The notes beneath the pieces were generated by a model. The model was not told where the DNA came from and did no database searches. It saw only the letters and a program-made list of their open reading frames with translations. A DNA stretch of 64,000 nucleotides from Streptomyces zhihengii (GTDB taxonomy: Bacteria > Actinomycetota > Actinomycetes > Streptomycetales > Streptomycetaceae): the NCBI RefSeq assembly GCF_016919245.1, contig NZ_JAFEJA010000001.1, forward strand, positions 6,525,953 to 6,589,952, read 5' to 3'. Shown here in pieces: positions 34,101 to 41,560 of this stretch. Every line of letters starts with the position of its first letter. Position 1 is the stretch's first letter. The position numbers and the translations under genes were made by a program.

Positions 34101-34119
34101 GACCGACCAGTCGGTATGT
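34101..34119. promoter_or_regulatory. Probable TetR operator before the kinase gene
   Basis: Contains ACCGACCAGTCGGT, a perfect 6-bp-arm palindrome, 55 bp upstream of the kinase start. Its reverse complement matches 25934-25952 at 16 of 19 positions. Confidence 0.68.
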
Positions 34120-34161
34120 CGTCCAGCCCGTGAACCGCACCGGGAACGCACATCACAGGGA

Positions 34162-34202
34162 GGGCCGGACGGCGCCGCCCCGGGAGGGGCGCCGTCCGGC
34201 CC
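34162..34202. terminator. Hairpin after the MBL-fold gene
   Basis: GGGCCGGACGGCGCC and its exact complement form a 15-bp stem with an 11-nt loop, 17 bp downstream of the minus-strand MBL-fold gene. Confidence 0.65.
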
Positions 34203-34218
34203 GTGTGCGCGGCCGCCG

Positions 34219-35133
34219 TCAGGCGTGGCAGGCGATCGGGGTGCCGCCGTTCATCAGGGTCATGTCGCCGACGACCGCCGCCATGTCCAGCGGCGAGCCC
34301 TCGGGAAGCCCCGCCAGCTCCGCGTAGGCGCGGTGCACGTTCGCCACCAGGCGCTCGCTCTCCCGGAGCTCGGCGAACTCGCCGAGCTCCGCCGCCATGG
34401 CCGTCTCCAGCGGAGTGCGCCCTGCGGCGTGACCCCGCTCGGCGAGTTCGGCCACGAAGAGGAGGTAGCGCTCCGTCGCGTCGTACGCCGACGGGTCCGT
34501 CACCGGCCCGTGGCCGGGCACCACGATCTCCGCGTCGAGCGAGCGCAGCACGCCGAGCGCCCGCAGCGAACCGCTGAGCGAACCCGCCATCAGGAACGGC
34601 GTCCCGCCGGCGAAGATCAGGTCACCGGTGAGGACGATGCCCTCGGACGGCAGATGCACGACCGTGTCGCCGAGGGTGTGGGCGGCACCGCCCGGATGCA
34701 GGAGACGCACCTCGCTGCCGCCCGCGTGCAGCGTCATCCGGTCGTTGTAGGTCACGTCCGGCGGGGTTATCCGCACGTCCCCGAAGTCTGTTTCCGGCCA
34801 CAGCGCGTGCAGCTGCCTCCCGGCGGACAGCACTTCCTCGCGGCATGCGTCGTGACCGGCGATCACCGCCTCCGGCAGGAAGACGCCGTTGCCGTACGTG
34901 TGGTCGCCGTGGTGATGGGTGTTGACGACGATGCGCGGCGGCGGGGCGCCGGTGCCGGTGAGCGCCGCCAGGAGGGCGCGCGCACGGTGCTCCGTGGCGG
35001 CGGTGTCGACGAGCAGGGTGGATTCCCCGTCGCTGACGAACCCGGCGTTGTTCAGGCACCAGCCGCCGTCCGGCTGGACGTAGGCGTGCACGTTCGGCGT
35101 CAGCCGGACGAGGTACGGATCCGTGGCAGGCAC
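34219..35133 (-). CDS. Metallo-beta-lactamase-fold hydrolase
   Basis: 304 residues from GTG 35133 (AGGGGGA upstream). The zinc motif is NTHHHGDHTYGN (residues 72-82), with later ligands in LLHPGGAAHTLGD and LTGDLIFAGG and the closing VVPGHGPV. This is the general hydrolase branch of the MBL fold, cytoplasmic because no signal is seen. The substrate is unknown. It is upstream of the APH/ACAD operon on the same strand, but a terminator and an operator separate them. Confidence 0.85.
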   Translation of the reverse strand: MPATDPYLVRLTPNVHAYVQPDGGWCLNNAGFVSDGESTLLVDTAATEHRARALLAALTGTGAPPPRIVVNTHHHGDHTYGNGVFLPEAVIAGHDACREEVLSAGRQLHALWPETDFGDVRITPPDVTYNDRMTLHAGGSEVRLLHPGGAAHTLGDTVVHLPSEGIVLTGDLIFAGGTPFLMAGSLSGSLRALGVLRSLDAEIVVPGHGPVTDPSAYDATERYLLFVAELAERGHAAGRTPLETAMAAELGEFAELRESERLVANVHRAYAELAGLPEGSPLDMAAVVGDMTLMNGGTPIACHA

Positions 35134-35360
35134 TGTGGTCCCCCTGACGGGCAGCTCCGGTCGATTCCAGGCCCGGTGCAACGGGCGCTCAGAGCCTGCC
35201 AGTTGCCGCGGTCAGGAGGAAATCGGCGCGGCGGTCACGGGTGGCCGCCACCCGGCGGGGGCGCCGTTCGCGCGCGCGTGCGGCCCGGGGGGCCGGGGGC
35301 CGGCCCGGAGGCCGGTGCCGGCGTCCACGTGTCGTCCCGGAGGCCGTTGCCGGGGGACCG

Positions 35361-35657
35361 TCAGTGGTCGTCCCAGTGCCCGTCGTGCGGGGCGTGGCGG
35401 TGACCGTCGTGGACGTAGTCGACGTGGTCGCCGTGCGCGACGGCCGGGTGGCCGCAGCCGTCGCCGTGCTGGTGGGCGTGACCGCTGTGCGAGACGTGCT
35501 CACCGGCCTCGCACTCGTCCCAGTGCCCGTCGTGGGCGCGGTGGAGGTGCCCGTCGTGGGCGTAGTCGAGATGGTCGCCGTGGCGGATCTCGGTGTGGCC
35601 GCAGGTGGGGCCGTGGGCGTGGGAGTGGCCGGTGTGCTCGTGGTGCAGGACGGTCAT
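35361..35657 (-). CDS. His-rich metal-binding protein with internal duplication
   Basis: 98 residues, roughly one third His, with Asp, Gly and Cys. Two copies of a 30-residue unit are clear: CGHTEIRHGDHLDYAHDGH and CGHPAVAHGDHVDYVHDGH, each followed by HDGHWD. No signal or membrane segment is seen. The protein probably stores or buffers zinc, nickel or a similar metal in the cytoplasm. ATG 35657 follows GAGGTGAGC. A palindrome at 35679 overlaps the promoter region and may be a metalloregulator site. Confidence 0.82.
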   Translation of the reverse strand: MTVLHHEHTGHSHAHGPTCGHTEIRHGDHLDYAHDGHLHRAHDGHWDECEAGEHVSHSGHAHQHGDGCGHPAVAHGDHVDYVHDGHRHAPHDGHWDDH

Positions 35658-35678
35658 GGCGCTCACCTCGTGATGGAC

Positions 35679-35697
35679 ATGCGGACAAATGCCGCAT
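35679..35697. promoter_or_regulatory. Palindrome upstream of the His-rich gene
   Basis: ATGCGG-ACAAATG-CCGCAT has 6-bp perfect arms and lies 22 bp upstream of the start. Its position suits a metal-responsive repressor, but the motif does not match a site I can name. Confidence 0.45.
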
Positions 35698-35799
35698 TCC
35701 AGGCTAGTGGGCTCATCGTCGACCGCCGGGGCGCCGGACCGGGCCACCGGGAAAGGCTGATGATCGCACCGCGTCGCCGTGCGGGCGGCGCCCCGCCGT

Positions 35800-35907
35800 C
35801 ACACCACGATGGCGACGGCGGACCCTCACACCACGATGGCGACGGCGGACCCTCACACCACGATGGCGACGGCGGACCCTCACACCACGATGGCGACGGC
35901 GAACGCC
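35800..35907. repeat. 27-bp tandem repeat across the stop of a DUF202 gene, four copies
   Basis: CACACCACGATGGCGACGGC plus seven bases repeats at 35800, 35827, 35854 and 35881 with almost no change. The rightmost copy is the last codons and stop of the minus-strand DUF202 gene; the others are its in-frame copies beyond the stop, each with its own stop. Uniform 27-bp period and lack of spacers exclude a CRISPR array. Confidence 0.85.
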
Positions 35908-36197
35908 GCCAGCACCAGGGTGCAGACCACCGCCGCCACCGCACCGCCCGTGGTGAGGGCGGCGGGCCGCGCGGCGGCCATCGCCAGCATCCGCCGGTTG
36001 GCCACGGAGGCGAACCCCAGCAGCGCCAGCACGCACATCCCCATCGCGAGCACATCCGTCCAGACCGGCTCCCCGCCGGCCACCTGCCGCACGGCGAGCA
36101 CGGCCACCACCGTCCAGCTCAGCACGGTGCGACGCCAGGCCAGCCTGGTCCGCTCGGGCTGGAGACCCGGATCGCGCTCCGGCGGGGACGCCGTCAC
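35880..36197 (-). CDS. DUF202 small membrane protein
   Basis: 105 residues, GTG start at 36197. It begins with a conserved cytoplasmic stretch (LQPERTRLAWRRTVLSW) and has three hydrophobic helices. This is the DUF202 pattern, of unknown function, often in pairs. It lies 58 bp after a second DUF202 gene on the same strand. Its 3' end has been copied three extra times downstream (27-bp repeat). Confidence 0.8.
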   Translation of the reverse strand: MTASPPERDPGLQPERTRLAWRRTVLSWTVVAVLAVRQVAGGEPVWTDVLAMGMCVLALLGFASVANRRMLAMAAARPAALTTGGAVAAVVCTLVLAAFAVAIVV

Positions 36198-36255
36198 CCG
36201 TCGCCCCGCCGTGCCGCGGACCGCCGCCGGGCCGGGGCAGGCCCCGTCCCGGCCG

Positions 36256-36645
36256 TCATACGTCGCCCCAGGCCACGACCAGCACCATCGCGACCGCCAC
36301 CACCGCCACCAGCACGGCCAGCAGCGCGGGGAAGCGCGACACCGGCAGGTCCTCGCCCCGGCGCATGGCGCGCTCGCACCGCACCCAGTGGTTCACGGCG
36401 CGCACCGCGCACGCCGCCCCCGTGCCGATCAGCGCGAGCGCCAGCCCGGCGCGGACGCCCCACCGGAGATCGGGCAGGAACTGGTCGACGGCGAAACCGC
36501 CGCCGATCAGGGCGAGCGCGGTGCGGATCCAGGCGAGGAAGGTCCGTTCGTTGGCGAGCGAGAACCGGTAGTCAGGGGTCTCGCCCTCGTCCCGGATGCG
36601 GGCCGGCGCGAACCACAGCCGCAGGCTCTGCACGAAATCGCTCAC
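36256..36645 (-). CDS. DUF202/YidH-like membrane protein
   Basis: 129 residues from GTG 36645 (GTG 36654 possible). The conserved LANERTFLAWIRTALALIGGG precedes three hydrophobic helices, as in YidH. It forms a pair with the following DUF202 gene. Function unknown; the two may form a hetero-oligomer in the membrane. Confidence 0.82.
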   Translation of the reverse strand: MSDFVQSLRLWFAPARIRDEGETPDYRFSLANERTFLAWIRTALALIGGGFAVDQFLPDLRWGVRAGLALALIGTGAACAVRAVNHWVRCERAMRRGEDLPVSRFPALLAVLVAVVAVAMVLVVAWGDV

Positions 36646-36754
36646 GCAGCGCACCCTACCCGCGGGTCCGGCCGCCGCCTCGTGCCGGGGCGCTCATGCG
36701 TCCCCGCCCTCCTGCGGGGGGTGCGGCCGCCCCTTGCCGCCCCCGGCGCCTGCG

Positions 36755-37885
36755 TCACTCCGCCGCGCGCGCGAGCAGGCGGCGGTACGCCTCCAGCCCG
36801 TCGGGCACCCACTCCCACTCGTCCAGGCGCGCCGACAGTTCCGCCCCGTCGAGGAAGGAGTGCCAGGCGACCTCCTCGGGCTGCGGCTGCACGGGCAGGG
36901 TGCAGCGGACCTCGTAGACCCGCGACCACCAGCTCCGCGCGGGGTCGCCGCCGCCGTCGTAGAGGAAGCCGAACAGCGGGGTGGGCGCGGGGAGTCCGCT
37001 GACCCCGAGCTCCTCCTCGGCCTCCCGCAGCGCCGCGTCGTCGTAGCTCTCGCCCGCGCCGACGACCCCGCCGACGAACATGTCGTACAGGGAGGGGAAG
37101 ACCAGCTTGCCGGGGGTGCGCCGGTGCACGAAGACCCGGTCCTGGGCGTCCCGGGCGAGGACGAACACGCAGCGGTGCCGCAGCCCGCGCGCGTACGCCT
37201 CGGCGCGCGGGGCCCGGCCGATCACCCGGTCGTGCTCGTCCACGATGTCGAGCACCTCCGCCGCGGACGCCGCGGCGGCGTCGTCCGCCCCCGGTACGTC
37301 CGCCCCGTGCGCTCCGGCACCGGATCCGGCCCCGCCCGCGCCGCCGGCCGCCGTGCCGGAGCCCCTGGCGGAATCGGCCCCCGGGCCCGGCCCCACCACG
37401 GCGCCCGTGCCGGACACACCGGTGCCGGCGCCGGCCCCCGTGCCGGAAACGTCCCCCGCCCCGTCCAGCCGCTCCACCACGCGGAACCGCTCCGCCACCA
37501 CCATCGTGCTGTCGTCCACGGTGAACTCCGGGTCGCCGAGCGCCTCGCGCATCTCCTCGGAGTGCCAGAAGCGTTCGTGGCCCGCCCGCCACTCGGCCAC
37601 CGAGGCGTACCCCTCGCCCTCGTCCAGGGCGTGGCACAGATCGACCTCGCCGAGCGGGAGCACCCGCACCTCGGTCACCTCCAGCACGGCGACCTCGCGC
37701 CCCGCCGAGTCGATCAGCGCCGAGCGCTCCCCGACCGGGGGCAGTTCCTCCGCCTCCGCCTCGTACTCGGCGAGCAGCCCGGTCGTCGAGACCTTCTCCC
37801 CGCCGAGCACCGCGGCCACGAGCCGGTCGCGCAGCGGTCCGGGGAAGGCCAGCAGATACGGCTTGAGCGCTTCACGGTTCTCCAT
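36755..37885 (-). CDS. ASCH-NUDIX fusion protein
   Basis: 376 residues. Residues 1-145 form an ASCH domain (GEKVSTTGLLAEYEAEAEEL, EVRVLPLGEVDLCHALDEGEG), a probable RNA- or nucleotide-binding fold. Residues about 145-210 are a Gly/Ala/Thr low-complexity linker (SGTGAGAGTGVSGTG). Residues 210-376 are a NUDIX hydrolase with box GAGESYDDAALREAEEELGV, including the metal-binding REAEEE. It probably cleaves a nucleoside-diphosphate-linked substrate. The two domains are usually separate genes. Confidence 0.85.
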   Translation of the reverse strand: MENREALKPYLLAFPGPLRDRLVAAVLGGEKVSTTGLLAEYEAEAEELPPVGERSALIDSAGREVAVLEVTEVRVLPLGEVDLCHALDEGEGYASVAEWRAGHERFWHSEEMREALGDPEFTVDDSTMVVAERFRVVERLDGAGDVSGTGAGAGTGVSGTGAVVGPGPGADSARGSGTAAGGAGGAGSGAGAHGADVPGADDAAAASAAEVLDIVDEHDRVIGRAPRAEAYARGLRHRCVFVLARDAQDRVFVHRRTPGKLVFPSLYDMFVGGVVGAGESYDDAALREAEEELGVSGLPAPTPLFGFLYDGGGDPARSWWSRVYEVRCTLPVQPQPEEVAWHSFLDGAELSARLDEWEWVPDGLEAYRRLLARAAE

Positions 37886-37939
37886 GCAGCCGCATTCTGG
37901 CAGCCCGGCGCCCCGCGGACGGGCGCGTGCCCCGGGGGC

Positions 37940-38299
37940 TCAGCCGTCGGAGTAGCTGAAGTCGCCCACGGTCCAGGCGCCGACGTCCCCGATCGGGACG
38001 CGGTACATCCCGCCGGTCTCCGGGATCCCCACGGTGCCCTGGAGGATCCGGGCGACATGGAAGTGCAGATGCGTCGGCGGGCCGTCGTGCGGTGCCGAGG
38101 CGGTGAAGACGCCGGCGAACTCGCCGAGGCGCTCCGAGTCCGCGAGGACCTCGGACACCCGCTGGCGCCACACGGCCTCGGGTGCCAGCCGGCCGGTGAT
38201 GACGGCGCCGTGGGTGACCACGGTCAGGGACATCTGATTGCTGTGTCCGGACTCGACCCTGGCGGCGATGTCGACGAGCAGCTCATCGGGTTTGGCCAT
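37940..38299 (-). CDS. Hypothetical protein, 119 residues
   Basis: Begins MAKPDELLVDIAARVESGHS and has a beta-rich middle (QMSLTVVTHGAVITGRL) and a His-containing segment (THLHFHVARILQGTVGIPE). No signal peptide or catalytic motif. I do not recognise the family. It is 54 bp upstream of the ASCH-NUDIX gene on the same strand and may share its transcript. Confidence 0.7.
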   Translation of the reverse strand: MAKPDELLVDIAARVESGHSNQMSLTVVTHGAVITGRLAPEAVWRQRVSEVLADSERLGEFAGVFTASAPHDGPPTHLHFHVARILQGTVGIPETGGMYRVPIGDVGAWTVGDFSYSDG

Positions 38300-38386
38300 G
38301 GGGCCGATCCTATGCACCCGGCGGCGTGTGCCCCAGGCCCGCGGCGGCGGTGGCGCGAACGCAGCGCCCCCTGGGCGCACGGCGAA

Positions 38387-38426
38387 GGGCCGGTCCCGGA
38401 CGGGTCTCCCCGTCCGGGACCGGCCC
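38387..38426. terminator. 18-bp perfect hairpin after gntP
   Basis: GGGCCGGTCCCGGACGGG and its exact complement around a 4-nt TCTC loop, 33 bp downstream of the gntP stop. It most likely ends the gntK-gntP transcript. Confidence 0.75.
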
Positions 38427-38458
38427 CTGGTCCCTCGCCCAGCCGTCCGTCCGGGCGG

Positions 38459-39856
38459 CTACAGCACCAGCGAGAGCAGCAGGACGAACACGATGCCGAC
38501 GACCGAGATGATGGTCTCCATCACCGACCAGGTCTTGATCGTCTGGCCGACGCTCATGCCGAAGTACTCCTTCACCAGCCAGAAGCCGGCGTCGTTGACA
38601 TGGCTGAAGAAGAGCGAGCCCGCACCGATCGCGAGCACCAGCAGGGCGGCGTGCGAGGTGGACATGTCGGCCGCCAGCGGCGCGACGAGTCCGGCGGCGG
38701 AGATCGTCGCCACCGTCGCGGAGCCGGTCGCGAGCCGGATCGCCACGGCGATCAGCCAGGCGAGCAGCAGCGTCGGGATGGCCCAGTTCTCGGAGAAGTC
38801 CAGGATCATCTGGCCGACGCCGATGTCGATCAGGGTCTGCTTGAAGCCGCCGCCGGCGCCGACGATGAGCAGCACACCGGCGATCGGGGCGAGCGACTTC
38901 TCGACGGTGGTGGAGAGGCGGTCCTTGGTGAACCCGGCGGCACGGCCGAGGGTGAACAGGCCGACTATCACGGCGGCGAGCAGGGCGATCAGCGGCGAGC
39001 CGATGACGTCGGTGACGCGCTGGACGCCGTTCTCCGGGTTGTCGACGACGATGTCCACGAGGGCCTTGGCCATCATCAGGACGACCGGCAGCAGCACGGT
39101 GGCGACGGTCGCGCCGAAGCTCGGGCGCTTCTCCAGCTCGTCGGAGGCGCGCTGGGGGATCATCTTCTCCGGCGCCGGGATGTCGACCCAGCGGGCGGCG
39201 TACTTGGAGAAGAGCGGGCCCGCGATGATCACCGTGGGCACGGCGACGACGAGGCCGAGCGCCAGCGTGACACCGAGGTTGGCGCCGATGGCGTCGATCG
39301 CCACCAGCGGGCCGGGGTGCGGCGGGATGAGGCCGTGCATCACGGAGAGGCCGGCGAGCGCCGGGATGCCGATGCGCATCAGCGAGTAGTTGCCGCGCTT
39401 GGCGACCATCAGCACGACCGGGATCAGCAGCACGATGCCGACCTCGAAGAAGAGCGGCAGACCGATGATCGAGGCGATGAGCACCATCGCCCACGGCATG
39501 GCGCGGCCACTGGCCTTGGCGAGGATCGTGTCGACGATCTGGTCGGCGCCGCCGGAGTCGGCGAGCAGCTTGCCCAGGATCGCGCCGAGGGCGATCAGCA
39601 CACCGACACCGGCGACGGTGGCGCCGAGGCCCGCGGTGAACGAGGTGATCGCCTTGTCGAGCGGCGCGCCGGCGAACGCGCCGAGTGCGAGCGACCCGAT
39701 GGTGAGGGCGAGGAAGGCGTGCAGCTTGAACCTGGTGATGAGCACGACGATGACGGCGATGCCCGCCAGGACGGCGAAGCCGAGCTGCGCGTTGCCCGCC
39801 GAGGTGATCGGCTCGACGGCGTCCGCTGCCAGCGTCTCGACGCTGAGACTGGTCAC
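38459..39856 (-). CDS. gntP: Gluconate:H+ symporter
   Basis: 465 residues with about twelve to fourteen membrane segments. GntP-family blocks include GLPLFFEVGIVLLIPV, HGLIPPHPGPLVAI and SHVNDAGFWLVKEYFG. It imports gluconate or related sugar acids with protons. It starts 9 bp after gntK, so the two form an operon, probably repressed by the divergent GntR at 40617. Confidence 0.93.
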   Translation of the reverse strand: MTSLSVETLAADAVEPITSAGNAQLGFAVLAGIAVIVVLITRFKLHAFLALTIGSLALGAFAGAPLDKAITSFTAGLGATVAGVGVLIALGAILGKLLADSGGADQIVDTILAKASGRAMPWAMVLIASIIGLPLFFEVGIVLLIPVVLMVAKRGNYSLMRIGIPALAGLSVMHGLIPPHPGPLVAIDAIGANLGVTLALGLVVAVPTVIIAGPLFSKYAARWVDIPAPEKMIPQRASDELEKRPSFGATVATVLLPVVLMMAKALVDIVVDNPENGVQRVTDVIGSPLIALLAAVIVGLFTLGRAAGFTKDRLSTTVEKSLAPIAGVLLIVGAGGGFKQTLIDIGVGQMILDFSENWAIPTLLLAWLIAVAIRLATGSATVATISAAGLVAPLAADMSTSHAALLVLAIGAGSLFFSHVNDAGFWLVKEYFGMSVGQTIKTWSVMETIISVVGIVFVLLLSLVL

Positions 39857-39865
39857 GGTGGGTCC

Positions 39866-40387
39866 TTAGTCTTCGGGGAGGTCTTCGAGCCCGCGCAGCG
39901 CGGCGACGGCCCGTCGGGTGATCTCTTCTGGGGTGCCGGACACGTCGACGGCGACGCCCGCCTCGTCATCCTCCAGGGGCTGGAGGGTGGCGAACTGGGA
40001 GTCCAGCAGCGCGGTGGGCATGAAGTGGCCCTTGCGCCCCGTCATCCGCTGCTCGATGAGCTCGCGGCTGCCGGTGAGGTGGAGGAAGACGGCGTCGGGC
40101 GCGGAGGCCCGCAGCCGGTCGCGGTACTCGCGCTTGAGCGCGGAGCTGGAGACGACTCCGCCCCGGCCCGCCCTGCCGTGCGCCCATGAGCCGATCGCGT
40201 CGAGCCAGGGGCGGCGGTCCTCGTCGTCCAGCGGGGTGCCGGCCGACATCTTGGCGATGTTGGCCGGGGGGTGGAAGTCGTCGCCCTCGGCGTAGGGAAC
40301 GCCCAGTGCGGCGGCGAGCAGGGGACCGACGGTGGTCTTGCCGGTTCCTGCCACGCCCATCACCACAACGACGTGGGGGGTGCTCAT
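39866..40387 (-). CDS. gntK: Gluconokinase
   Basis: 173 residues. P-loop GVAGTGKTT, the substrate motif EGDDFHPPANIAKMSAG, and SSSALKREYRD and GRKGHFMPTALLDSQF mark the thermoresistant GntK family. It phosphorylates gluconate to 6-phosphogluconate for the pentose phosphate pathway. It is the first gene of the operon with gntP. The intergenic region to gntR holds a GT-N3-AC operator. Confidence 0.95.
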   Translation of the reverse strand: MSTPHVVVVMGVAGTGKTTVGPLLAAALGVPYAEGDDFHPPANIAKMSAGTPLDDEDRRPWLDAIGSWAHGRAGRGGVVSSSALKREYRDRLRASAPDAVFLHLTGSRELIEQRMTGRKGHFMPTALLDSQFATLQPLEDDEAGVAVDVSGTPEEITRRAVAALRGLEDLPED

Positions 40388-40451
40388 CACGTGCCTCGCT
40401 GTCCGTCTTCGTCGACTCACGACATCGGTCCGTCGCGCTACTGAAACCCAT

Positions 40452-40464
40452 TAGGTACGACTTA
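40452..40464. promoter_or_regulatory. Candidate FadR/GntR-type operator
   Basis: TAGGTACGACTTA contains the GT-N3-AC core of FadR-subfamily sites and lies in the A/T-rich part of the gntK-gntR divergent region. Confidence 0.4.
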
Positions 40465-40616
40465 TTCAAGAGGTTGAGACATAAACGTCATACTTTTTGT
40501 TCCCGGGTGCCGCCGTCCGCCCCGCCGGAGGTGTCCGCGCCCGGGACCGCGCCCGGGCGCGTCCCCCGCGCCTTCCCCGCGGCGGCGGCGTGACCCCCGC
40601 CCCGTACGCTTTGTCC

Positions 40617-41318
40617 ATGACCACAGATGGCCGAGGGCTCCACACCCACGTGCTCGACACCCTCGGTCTCGCCATCGCGGCCGGCGAGTATCCGCCGGGC
40701 AGTGTGCTGCGCACCGACGAGGTCGCCCAGCGCTTCGACGTCTCGCGCACCGTCGTGCGGGAGGTGGTCCGGGTGCTGGAGTCGATGCACCTCGTGGAGT
40801 CCCGCCGCCGGGTCGGGGTGACCGTCCGGCCCGCCGACGAGTGGAACGTCTACGACCCGCGCGTCATCCGCTGGCGCCTCGCGGGCACCGACCGGCCCCG
40901 GCAGCTCCGCTCGCTGACCGTGCTGCGGTCCGCGATCGAACCGGTCGCCGCCTCGCTCGCCGCCGTCCACGCCACCCCCGAGCAGTGCGCCGCCCTCACC
41001 GAGTGCGCGCTGGGCATGGTCGCCACCTCGCGCGGCCAGCAGCTCGAGGGCTATCTGAAGCACGACATCGCCTTCCACCGCATCGTGCTGTGCGCCTCGG
41101 GCAACGAGATGTTCGCCCGGCTCGGCGACGTCGTCGCCGAGGTGCTCGCCGGCCGCACCCATCACCACGTGATGTTCGAGGACCCCGACCCGGCCGCCGT
41201 CACCCTCCATGTGCAGGTCGCCGAAGCCGTTCGCGAAGGCGACGCCGCGCGGGCGGAACGGCTCACCCGGGAGATCGCCGTCGGGGCCCTGGAAGAGCTG
41301 GACGTCCTCGCTCCCTGA
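40617..41318 (+). CDS. GntR-family (FadR-type) regulator of gluconate genes
   Basis: 233 residues. The winged helix is RTDEVAQRFDVSRTVVREVV; the C-terminal FCD domain supplies metal-binding His/Asp (KHDIAFHRIVL, TLHVQVAEAV). Divergence from gntK-gntP implies control of gluconate use, with gluconate or 6-phosphogluconate as likely effector. ATG 40617. Downstream is a 242-bp gap with no gene. Confidence 0.9.
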   Translation: MTTDGRGLHTHVLDTLGLAIAAGEYPPGSVLRTDEVAQRFDVSRTVVREVVRVLESMHLVESRRRVGVTVRPADEWNVYDPRVIRWRLAGTDRPRQLRSLTVLRSAIEPVAASLAAVHATPEQCAALTECALGMVATSRGQQLEGYLKHDIAFHRIVLCASGNEMFARLGDVVAEVLAGRTHHHVMFEDPDPAAVTLHVQVAEAVREGDAARAERLTREIAVGALEELDVLAP

Positions 41319-41560
41319 GCGGCCGGGGGGCCGCCCCGCACCGTGCGGCCTTTCAACACCCTGCTGAAACCTCTGAAATTCCTCAGATGTCTACCTGGGT
41401 GAGGTTGCTCACTGCCAAAATCCCAGGGTTGCCTCGACGATGAGGCCCGGGCCGACGTGCCCCTGGGCCACACCGCGGCGACCACCCTCCGCCGCCGGGA
41501 AGGCCGCCGGCGGACGGCCGGGTACCGCACATCCCCCCTCACGAAGGCGAACATCCCTCT

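Noticed and set aside
35800..35907. CRISPR array
   Set aside because: Four 27-bp units are directly adjacent with no spacers, and they derive from the end of a DUF202 gene.
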